NCBI GenBank assembly: GCA_008360975.2
Contig: CM039211.1
Location: 47,366,077-47,430,076, forward strand
Length of the DNA: 64,000 nucleotides
Direction of reading: 5' to 3'
Origin: Lichenostomus cassidix
Taxonomy: Eukaryota > Chordata > Aves > Passeriformes > Meliphagidae
Each line of letters begins with the position of its first letter. Within the stretch, counting starts at the first letter, position 1. Positions 11,401 through 23,400 of the stretch are shown one piece after another. Under the pieces are notes generated by a model, which was not told the origin of the DNA, ran no database searches, and saw only the letters and a list, made by a program, of their open reading frames with translations. The translations under genes were made by a program, and so were the position numbers.

Positions 11401-14400
11401 CAGCCAACACAGTTGTACTTACTATATAAGTGGGGCAACAGTGTTAAATCTCCAGTGAGTTATTTTGCATTATTTGTTACCATGAAGATACATATCTTAA
11501 CCAAAGTTCAAAAAACAGTGTCTGAACTTTCTGCTTATCTTTTGTTAGGACCTGAGAACCCTTGGTTGGTACAAGCATATGTAGTTGCAGCCAAACATCC
11601 CTTTGCCTCTGTGGTGGCACAGGAAATATTTCAGAGTGGCATTATCCCAGCAGATACAGACTTCCGTATCTACAGGGATTTTGGCAATGTTCCAGGTATG
11701 TTATCAAAAGATATGTCAGTGCATATTGCATTTATTACAGGGATGCTGTTCTGTGGTTGACTATGTGAAGGTCCTCAAATATGGTTTGTCTTTCACACTG
11801 GGACGGAATTTTCTTGCTCCTTTCCTAAGGAAAGAGCTTTTAGATTAAATTTTTCATATAGTTTGCTGGGGATGTTTTTTGATGACTGGTGTTTTCTAGA
11901 AACAAACTACATGGTAGAAAGGTTTCTTGAAAATCAGGAAAATACTCCAGGAATTAACAGCACTCTATTAAATATTCTCTTTTGAAACCTTTTGGTACAT
12001 GACACCAATAACCTGCTTGCAGGAATGAAATGTCTGTATCTAATGGGTAAACCTAAATCATCTTTTTTAGAGGTAGCGACATAGTCATTAATGTATTTTC
12101 GTTACCTTTGGGTTTTGTTTGGTGGTTGTTGTTGCTGTTGTTGTTGTCATTGTAGTTTTCATTGTCGTTGTTGTTTTCATTGGTTTTCTTTTTTCTTATT
12201 TGTGGTGATGTTTTGTTTGGGGGATTTGGTTGGTTGGTTTTTGGGAAGTTTTGGTGGGGTTTGTTTGGTTGGTTTTTTCCATAAGCAAGCACAGGACAGA
12301 AGTTTTTTACTTTTGCTAATATGTTTACAGTTTGGTATCCTTTCTGCAGAGAAAGAGCAGTGGAAAAGAAATGTGAAATGTTCCCTCATAGTGAACAGGA
12401 TTCAAAAGACTGTAAACTTCTGTAAAGTCCTTGTTGTCCAGGACAGGTTGTCATTGGAATCACTTCCAAGAAAAGTAATATTTCTGAATTGATTGTTAGT
12501 ACAAAAGAGTTGTCCTGGCGTATTCTGTACTGTTCTAAAGTACGCTTCTAGCCTGGAAAAAAAGAAGCTGATTTTGTATAGTGTGTTCTTTGTTCAGAAT
12601 CATGCCTGGAAGGTAAATGATTTCTGACTGACCTCTGGGGTTTTCTTGAAAAAACAAACAAACAAAAAAACCCAAAAAAACCCAAACAGACAACAACAAG
12701 GAAAAAACCCCAAACAACAACACAACAAATCAAATAAAAAACCCCCCAACAACAACAGCCAAAAAACCCAGTTAAATAATCAAGCTAAAAGACTAGTCTA
12801 CTGGTTTTTTCCTCAGAATTGAGGCCTAATTTGCCAAAAACTCTGAGATTTCAGATTGCAGCTAGCAGCTTTTTGCATGTGCAGCTGCACAGGTGATTGG
12901 GATACACTGAATGTATAACTAATGAAGCAGAATAACCCTTGGGTTTTGGTAAATGCTTTTGTTTGTTTGAGCAAATTATTTGGACTTTGAAATGAAGGGT
13001 TTTCAGACCAGCTCTCTGAAAAACTCTTTACATATTAGAAGTACAAAGAGCACACCTGCTATTTTGAGAATGTGTTTCTGTAGTTTCACAGTGCTGCTTT
13101 TTATTACTTTTCATCATGAACATTTATTGAAGTTTTGCAAGTAAATATTTGGCAAGCACCTTGTACATCTTTTCTGAAGTTGAAATGATCTGGTGTTTTA
13201 TTGTGTTTCTCCAGTTGCATACAGATTTCATGGCAATTGGTACACTTGAAAGGACAGATATTCTAAAATGTTTTAAAGCTGCTCTCTTTTTAAAGACATT
13301 TGGAAGCCCAGTTAGGCTTCCTTCTGCAAAGAAGACTTTTGTTCATCTCTAGGGGTAATGACTCGGTTACAAGTAGGGCAACATTTTCTTGAAGTATATG
13401 GGAGGCTTTCACATACTTGTTTTGGGGTTTTAGGATTGCACAGATTTAAAAAAATGCTGCTTCTCTTTTTGTAGGAATAGATTTGGCTTTCATTGAAAAT
13501 GGCTACATTTATCATACAAAATACGACACATCAGACAGAATTTTGACAGATTCCATTCAGAGAGCAGGTTGGTATTTTAAGAGTTCAGTAATTTACCAAA
13601 GAGTAGTACTGTAGCTGCTTTATTATTTTGCTGTAAGACTGCTAGAGTGAGAAATTAATAATCCTAATTACACATTTAGTACATGTTGGTTGTGTTCTAA
13701 AGAACAAAGAATTAACTGAATATGAATCTTTTAAATACAGAGGAAATGAGTTTGGTCAGTTTGGGAAGATAAACTTTATCAGCATCCAGTGACATTAATT
13801 AGATTCCACACTTGCTTTCAAATCAAAGTTATTGTCTATCTACTGATACGTGATTGTTCATCATTCTGTGTTCCTTTTATCTCACCAAGTTCCCTTATTG
13901 GTTAATGTGTCTCATCAGAAGCTTTTGGGTAAGTTGGTGAAGAAGAGCTTATGGGCTGAAAGCCTGACTATTCCCTTCATTGCCATGGTGTCTAAGTGTG
14001 TGAAGCTGCCCAAGTATACTTATTTTGACAGCTGGCTAGATTAAGTCATGAAAATACTATTCTGCGTGTACTGCCACATACCAGTTTGAAATAATAAATT
14101 TGTGTATTCGTGTCTTTGTTGAAGATATTTTTATACAATTTTTCAGAATGGTTATATTAAAAAAATACTGTGTTGTAATTTATCAACCTTGATATAATTA
14201 TATTGTGTATCTGCTGTTTTAATAGGTGACAATATTCTAGCTGTCCTAAAATACCTAGCAACATCAGAAAAGTTGGCTAAATCCTTTGAGTATCGACATG
14301 GAAATGTTGTGTTCTTTGATATACTGGGTTTATTTGTCCTGGCTTATCCTGCTCGTGTTGGCACAATTATGAACTATATTACAGCAGCAATTGCTTTTTT

Positions 14401-17400
14401 TTATTTAAGCAAAAAAGTATTACAGCCAAAACCCAGAGGTAAGTCTAGGTTGTTTTTGGTTGTTTGGGGTTTTTTTTGTTTTTCTTAATTACCTTACTCT
14501 TAAACAAATAGCAATTACCAAATGAAAAAGGTGTAGGTTAAAAAATTAATCAGGCCATTATAGCATCTTTCTAGTTACACGTAAGAAATAAATTTTAGGT
14601 GTGCAGCATGCCACAGGAGTTGCTTTGTGTTTAAATCTCTCATGTGTGAATATTTCTGATGGTGGAAGAATATAATAGGCCTAGATGTCTAGCATTTATG
14701 AATCATTATTTTTGTCCCTTACCTTTTCATGAAGATTAAAATTAAATCTTTACAGATCTGGAAACTGAAAAAAATTGCCTAGTATCTATATAATTTTTAT
14801 ATATATTTTGTTAATTCAGAGGTGGTATCAGAATCATGTTTCTTTAACGCCTGTCTATAGACAGGACCAAGTAAGAAAACAACAAATGGGGAAAATTACA
14901 GCAAAACTTAATAAAGGTGAAAACCAGCTTAAATCTTCTAGTTAGACCTTTTCAGTGTGTGTAGGAGTATGCCTGTAAAAAAAAAATCTTAAGACAAGGC
15001 ACCCCTCTCCTCCTCAAAATCCGAAAAACATTTTTGGAGTAAGAAAATGTTACAGGAAAAACAACTCAAATTTTTTGTTGTTGTTGGGGTTTTTGGGGGG
15101 GTGGGGGGTGGGAGGAAAGGGCTTGGAGGAGTTTTTTGGTTGGTTGTTCGTTTGGTTTTATGGGGCTTTTGTTTTTATTTTGGGGCTTTGTTGTTGTTTT
15201 TTGTGGGGTTTTTTTGTATACTTAAAAATGGAACTGTTCCCTAGTAAAATTTTTGCTTTCTACAGCAAGAAAGCGGTAATCTGCAAAATACCGCAGTATT
15301 CTGGGAGCAAATCTTGCAGCAGGGAAGTCTGCAAACAGACATGCAAAGAAATAGGCTAAGTTATGTTAAGATTTCTTCGGAGAGAATGCCTTTATTTTGG
15401 TCATTAAAGCAGTTAAACTATGGGGTAATTAAAATTTTGATGGTAGTCTTCAGTAGAATACGAAAGCATTGAATGAAACTTCTTTTTCCTTCTTCATAGC
15501 TCTTCATAACCTGAAGAAGTTATTTACTGCATTTGGCTTAACCCTGACGAGCTGGGTGTGCACACTGGTGGCAGTCCTTATGGTGGCAGCGTTTGTCTCC
15601 GTCATTGGACGGGCTCTTTCTTGGTACACCCATTTCTATGTCTCTGTGTCTCTCTATGGCACTGCAGCTGCAGCCAAGCTTATTCTTGTGCACATGCTAG
15701 CCAAGAAGTTCTTCTACAAGGTAGGCAAGACTTTGTTGTTATTGTTGAAGGGCAATGAGGTGTTTAATCTGTAGAAGACTTACCTTTTGAGCTGATTAAA
15801 AAAATGCAAAAAGTTTCCAGTATTTAAAATGTCGCTGTGAAAAATTGCATCATCTAAATGTAGGGATTGTTCTGCTAAATCAGAGATGTAGAAGCTACGT
15901 GATTTAAAGCAGCAATGACCTTTAGGAGCTGCTTCAGTAAAAAAGGCAGGAGCCTTTGTGACTTGGGTCACAACAACCCCAGGCAGTGCCACAGGCTGGG
16001 GCAGAGTGGCTGGAAAGCTGCCCACATGAAAAGGACCTGGGGGTGCTGGTGACAGCAGCTGAACATGAGCCAGGGTGTGCCCAGGTGGCCAAGAAGGCCA
16101 ATGGCATCCTGGCCTGGATCAGCAACAGTGTGGCCAGCAGGACCAGGGCAGGGATTGTCCCCCTGGACTCAGCAATGGTGAGGCCACACCTTGAGTGCTG
16201 TGTTCAGTTCTGGGGCACTCACTGCAAGAAGGACACTGAGAAGCTGAAGCATGTCCAGAGAAGGGCAATAGAGCTGGTGAAACATGTGGAGCACAGGTCC
16301 TGTGAGGAGCAGCTGAGGGAGCTGGGGTTGTTTAGCCTGGAGAGAAGAAGGCTCAAGGGGTCCTTATCGCTCTCTACAACTTCTGAAAGGAGGCTGTGGG
16401 CAGGTGGGGGTCAGTCTCTTCTGCCAGGCTACAGGTGACAGCATTAGAGGAAATGGCCTCCAGTTATGCCAGGGGAGGTTCAGGTTCTATATTAGGGGAA
16501 ATTTCTTTATGGAAAGGATTATCAATCTCCAAAACAGACTGCTCAGGGAAGGGGTTGGGCCACCATCCCTGGAGGTATTTTAAATATGTCTAGATGTGGC
16601 ACTTAGGTAACTGGTTTACCAGTGGCCTTGGCAGTGCCAGGCTTAGGTTGGACTCAAAATGATCTTAAAGGTGTTTTCCAACCTAAACAATTTGGTGACT
16701 ATTCTGATTTATTGTTTTGACCACAGCTGGAGGCGGAGCAAAGCTCTTGGTTGTCTGTGTTCTTCCTTGCAATAGGTAAAAGTAATTTAGGCCCCTGGTA
16801 GGCTCAGTAACTGGTGTGTGTTGCTTTTCCATTGCTGTCATTTGTCATGATTATGGTCTGTCTACCTGTTTTGCTTAGAATTCTTTTTTATGGACTAAGG
16901 AAGTCAATTTAACTTGTATAATAATTTCATAATTATAGTAATCCCATATGGTTTTGTGTTAAATACAAATAGTCTTGAGGTATCTGATAGGTGACACTCT
17001 TCCAGAGCAGAAACTGACTACTCAGGCCTGCTAGGTTGAGGTTTTAGCTGCAGTAATATTTAGTCATTCAGCTTGCTGTTGCTTGTCTTCATGGCATTTG
17101 TATGGGTTTTGGACAAGGGAATTTAGGAGGCCTTAGTTGTCAGCCAAATCCAGTTTCATCCAAATTTTGGAAAAAGTTTTAAGAACTTGGTCACATTTGA
17201 TTGTGTAAAAAGTTCTGAGTGGATCCATCAAGTCTTTCTCTGGAAGTGGATTTTTTTAAAATATTTTGGGGGAGTGTTAACTGGTACATATATGTTACCA
17301 AATACATGTTGTCCCTCTGTGGAGAAGGTGAGCCATTTATGAAATGGACACAATCTTACTGTTTTCCAGTCTTTTTGATGAGCTGTCTGGTACTTTCACT

Positions 17401-20400
17401 AGCTGTTAAGACATTCCAGGCTCTGGATCTACTTCCTGCCTACTGATTGCTTGATCATCACATCAACCATCTCAAAAACAGAAGTATTGCATGCTGTAGC
17501 TTGCACTGCACTATATAGTTAATGTTGCTTCTGTAATTTGCATTTTACTTAAAAGTTGCATAAAATTTCTGTAAGCTCATCTTTTCCTTGGCTATCAGAG
17601 CCAGTGCCTGCTCATGGCTCAACAGCTTGTGAGTTGATAAGCTTCATGTTTTGAAATAGGTTTTGCAACTTGTTTCTTCATTCTCCTTTTTTTTTCTTCT
17701 CACCCAGAAACTGAAGTAGGCTCTTTCTGATAACCATTCATGCAATGTTCATGCAAGCAGTCCTTCTTGCTGCTAGCAGGATTTGCAATTAGGAGTCTTG
17801 CACTGCAAACACTGCAGCATTACCCATCTAACTTAACAAAAATAAAAACAAAACCAAAGCAAATCACGTTTTTGATGGTTAAATTCCTTTTTTTTTTTCA
17901 ATTTCTTTTTCCTCTGAAACATACCTGGTGTTATCTCACCTATGTCTTTTTTTCAAAACAAATTATATATTTTAGTAAACCTCTGAAGTGACAGCTTGTG
18001 GCATGACCTGAAAAGTTACCAGTATAATATTTGTGCACTAATAACAGTCCTTGTGTAAGGAATCTGTTAATAGCTGCTGTTCAAAAACAAGTTTACATTC
18101 TCAAGAGGTACAGATAACTTTTTCACATATAAACATTATGTAATTTTTTTAATACGCTATGCTATTACATTTTTTTTTAAAAAGGCCCTCTTTGCCTGAA
18201 ACACTAGCCTTGTGTATTCTTTTGTGTTGTCACTTGTACATTCCCTTCCTCTGTCTGCCTCAGCCCATGTAATCTCCTTTCCAAGTTATGTCAGCAGATT
18301 AAAAAAACTGATAAAAAATTATATTGTCATGAATAGTTCCATATAGTAAGAGAATGGTGAGATGATGTTTGTCAAAATTGTTTTGCCCAAGGAAAACAAT
18401 TGTATACAAGGCATATGGGTTTTTCTATGTATTCTCATGAGATGGTGTCTATGGAATGTGCACAATAATTATGAGTATTTTCTTTTTTTTTGTTACAGAA
18501 TATGAATGAGCAGTACCTGGGAGATGTTTTCTTTGATGCCTCATTGATGATTTGGTCTATAGCATTGGCTCTGATAACTAAGATGGGCCTTTGTTCAGCA
18601 TTCATTTGTACGTTGTGGGTTGCATTTCCTTTGCTCACTAAACTGATGATCCACAAGGAATTCAGCCAAAAAGGTACGAGTTTTGAGGCATAGAAGTTGT
18701 ACTTCAGAACTTTTAACCATGCTCTTATTTAAGCAAAAGAAATCACAGAGGTTGACTTTGAGTAGTTAAATTAACTAAGTCACATTTTTGTAATGAGAAA
18801 AGTGTTCTTGAACTAAAGACAGTTTGAAAATGTGAGAAGCTTTAAAAAAAGACACTGGAAAGCATCCTGTGTCTTGGGCTAAAGGAACAATATGTGAGTA
18901 TTATAATAAGTGATCAGATATTTTGATGAATAGTAAAGGCTCATAAAAAATACTGTCATATATAAAGAATGTTTTGGACAGAAAACCTATTTAAATGTTT
19001 TTGTAACACAAGAATAGTTTTGTGGTGGTTTTGAAAGTTACACTGGTGTTGGCTGTACAAAATGAGATCTCCTTTCCATATCCATGTAAGGGATGAGGAC
19101 CAGTATTGTGTATTGGGCCTTGCAGGAGTATTGTGGATTTATCAGTAAAGCTGTGTGTTTATGTCCTTTTAAGCTTTTACTTATTTTGTCTTTTTTTTTC
19201 TGTTCCTTATAGGTGCCACAATAAAGTTTATTGTGATGTACATGCTGGGGATGTTTGTTCCCTATCTATATATGCTGTATCTTAGTTGGACTGTATTTGA
19301 AATGTTTACACCTGTCATGGGACGGAGTGGTTCAGAAATTCCACCAGATATGGTGTTGGCAGGATTTATTGTGATCTTCACTATGATCCTGTCTTCTTAT
19401 TTTGTAAGTAGAATTTGTAAATGTTGTTTAAAACATTTAACTTAAACTTTCTCCAGAGTTCAGAATAAGAAGGTTTTTTTAATTAATACTAGAAGTTAGT
19501 GATAATTTGACAGTATCATAAATGTTACAGGAAAGTTCTAGGAAATGTGCCAAAGATTCCATATTTTGTGTTAGTCAAAGAAAGGTCATTGAAGCAGGGC
19601 TTATTGCTTCATGATTGCTCTATGATGATGTAGTAAAGACTGATGTGAAATATGAAATGTAGTGCTAAGTTTTGAGCCAGGCTTTATTTTCAGTGTAATA
19701 TTTGACTGAACAATACATGTACAAACTTCGAAAAGAACACTCACTTTTGTAGTTTTTTTTGCTGCCATAGAATCTGGAAAGGTTCTATTTCTTCTTTGTT
19801 GGCAGATGTTTTAAAAACAGGAAAGTTTTGAAAGCTCGAGGGAGTACTCACTTAATTCCTTTTTTGCAAAATAAATCAGTTTAAAAAATCTCAGTTTTAA
19901 ATACGGAGATTAAAAAGAAGTGTCTTGTATGAGGTGATATGGGCAATTATGTGTTTTTAATGTAGTTTTGATACCATAATCGAATTTTAGAGTTATACAA
20001 GTAGTGTCTTAAATCTTAAGTGTTGCAGTTTTATAACTGGACTGTTTTTTTGTTCTCTAGATTAACTTCATTTACCTTGTCAAAAGTACAAAAACGACGC
20101 TAGTAACTTTAACTGCTGTGTTTGTAGTCACTCTGATTCTCGTTTGTAGTGGAATCTTCTTTCCTTACAGTTCTGATGCAGCTAATCCAAAACCTAAGCG
20201 AGTCTTTCTTCAGGTAAGAAATGATTCACATGTTGTATTGCCTCTTTTGGTTGTAAGAGTGTTTGGTTTTTTCAAGGCTTTATTCTCCCACCTCCACCAT
20301 TCAATGAAGAGTAATATTCCCTTTCTTTTTTGATTTAAAAGCTCTAGTGATTGTTCCTGGATTTGAAAGAATTGCTAATGTTTCCCTTGTTCAATTTCAG

Positions 20401-23400
20401 TGTTCAGCTCATCTGTGTCAGAAGAGCAGGGTGTTTTAGGGGGTTTTAAGTGGGCAAATTGTGTAAGCAATGATAATTTAAAGAGCAAATGTGGTTTGAG
20501 GTGGGCTGAAACAGACAGAGTAATCTTCTGAATTTATTTTTATGATATGTTTTTTATCTAAGTAATTTTTGCATTTATATTCATAAATACTCATATATGT
20601 GTTCAGTGTGTACTGAAAATGCAGTAGACCTTAAGGATTCATACAGGGGATATTTCAGAATCACCTCTGACTCTTGCAAACTCCAGAGGCTCCATCATCT
20701 TTCTGTGTTTGTTGGTTTCTTTTCTTCTAGCACACGAGCAGAAGATTTCATGATCTAGATGGAAATGTGGTTAAAAGTGACTCTGGTATATGGATTAATG
20801 GGTTTGATTACAATGGAATATCTCACATAACTCCCCACGTACCTGAAATCAATGACACCATTAGAACTCCATGTGAGGAGCAGGCTCCCTTCTGTGGCCT
20901 TCCTTGGATTCTGCCAGTGCATTTCATGTTCCGGTTGGTGTGAACTCTGCTTCACTTGAGCACTTTATTGCAAAGTACAGAGGTCATTTATGCAGTTTCA
21001 CTTACGTACAGGAAGAAAAACTAAGGCTAATATTAGTCTAAAAGTAAACAATCCTTCCTCTTCAAAAGATGAACTTCTGCCTAGGTGCAGTGTCTTCTGC
21101 CAGAGTCTCTGAAAGAGATAAATGGGTCTGCTGCAGGAGCTGTAGTTGATACTTGGTAAATTGATGTAAGCACCAGGGAGAAAAAGGTGAAGGGGCGGCC
21201 TCCTAAAGGGCAGTTCAGAGTAGGAGGATGTATTCTCTTCCCTTCTTCCCATCTTCACCTCAGCTGACAGCAGAGGATGTCTAGAGCAGCAGGTCTCCAC
21301 AGAAGAAAATAAACTGCTCTGACTGTTTCTCACACCTCAAGAATCTTGTGAGCAAAAGTGTAGCCATTTGAAGGTGCAAATATTCTTAGTAATTTGTTTT
21401 GTAAATTAGGGCAGATGAAAGTAAGGATTGAATACACTGGTGACTTTTTCTGTTAATACACTCTTTGAATATTAGCCCACAAGCTGATTTTACCTGCCTT
21501 CTGCTGGAATCAACACCTTTTGAATATTTCATGTAGTAGCAGCACAGTCAGCTGTACTGTAGAGAAACTTCCTGTCTTCTATGTTTAGTACCTCAGGGCG
21601 TTGCATTGAGAGTAACTTGAAATTTTTTTTTCTCCACAGGAAAAACTGGTATCTTCCTGCTCCAGAAATTTTGCCGAGAAGTCCCATTCAGTTTAAACTT
21701 CTGTCCAAGGAGCTGATGCCCCGGAACTCTGTGAGGTTAAGCTTTGAAGTATCTGGTGAGTGACTGAAGTTTCCGGTTTATGATTTGTGTTTATTTTTAT
21801 GCCCATAATAAATCAGGCTTTGACTCCAGTACTGCAGGTTCTAGTGCTGTTCCCAAGATAGTGAGCTTTGTGGGATTAGCATGAATTAATTCTGTTTCAG
21901 TAGCATGCTAGAAGCTGTGAGTGGTGTGTTGCAGTTCTTATTTCTGGGGCTGATAACCTCATCTGTCTTGAGTAAGTCTTGATTGTTTTACAGTAGGTCC
22001 GTTCTAAAAGTGCACCTTATGTCATTTCATGTGTTAGTATATGTAAGACTATATTATATTTATATTATAAAAAGTCCTGTATTCGTCTATTACATCATCA
22101 TCTCACTTTTCCTGATGCTTAGAAAAAATTGAAGCATCTTCGGTAGAGAAGGCATTTCTGTCATGCTTTGGGAGCCATGAATAGCAATACATGGATGACA
22201 TGGCACTCTGTGGGAAAACCGGGTTCTTCTGCCTCTGGCTGTTGGTGCATGTGACACGTGTCTGTCCCCGCAGGCCCAAGCCACATGTCGCTGTACGTGC
22301 GGCCGCGCGCGGGCGCGGCTCTGTCCCGCTGGTCTCTCGGGGACGGAGTGCCAGTCACCAGCCTGGGGGGAGACTACTTCGTGTTCTACTCCCGCGGGCT
22401 GCACGCAGCACCCTGGCACTTCTGGGTAGAACTGACGGTGAGTGTGGCACAGCTGGAAACCTGGGGATGCCTTGGTCTGCCCTCTTCCCACCATGGCTTC
22501 ATTCCTGTGTGAAAAATGTCATAATAACTTCCTAAAGCTTTGTGTTATTTGATAGATCTTAAGTCTAGTATCCGTCTCTTAATATGTCAGCTTTATAAAT
22601 CAGCTCCCATGTATTTTCCATGAGTAGTTCACCAGCTTGACAAAGGAAAAATATTTTTCAATATTTTGAAAATATTTTTCAAGTCTCCATGGTCTTAGGT
22701 CATAAGTTTGGATTTCTCCAATCTTAACCTCACAGTTCTTGAAGTTTTAGCTTTGTTACTCTTATTTTAGAGTTGATTTTTATTATTATGAGTAGTTCTC
22801 TTTGTCCTTCTCTTCCCTTGTTTGCTTGGTTTTGGGAAATTGGAGTCCTTGGTGGAAAATTTACCTGTCCAGAAGCTGAAGAGCTTTGTTTTCTTAATTT
22901 TCTTTTACATTATTTTCTGTTGGAAGCAAGGCTTCCAGCCTTGCTGTTTCAGTGGGATTTATGATCTGCCTCCCCACCCTTCTAACTTGCCAATGAATAA
23001 ATTTTTTCAGATCTGTGTATTTTTACTATAGGTTTAACAGTGTCTTATTCTTTGAGTAAATATTACGAGTATCTTTGAAAGTTCAGAAAGTCTCTTATTC
23101 CTTCCTGCACCAGGCAGTCTAAACACAAATAACCCTCAAAGGGTACTCAATAAAGCAGACTGGAGTCTCAAGTGTGACAAGTCTTGCAAGACTGATAGAG
23201 GCAAAGCTAGGCAGAAAGGGCTGTATATCCTCAGGATCTGCAGTAGAAGGATCAGTATAAATACTGTATTGGAGTCTGTATCTTGATTCGTTGGCAAAAT
23301 GGACAGATACAAACACTGAAGTTGGAGCAGGTCTGTAACAGATCAGAGGCGCTGTGATCTAAATATCCAGTTGCCAGTTCATGTCAAATTGAACTCGTTA

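Noticed and set aside
15986..16438. 150-codon open frame as a host gene
   Set aside because: It is the decayed reverse-transcriptase tail of a CR1 element.
22090..22494. 134-codon antisense open frame
   Set aside because: Shadow of the GC-rich ERMP1 exon 14 on the opposite strand.
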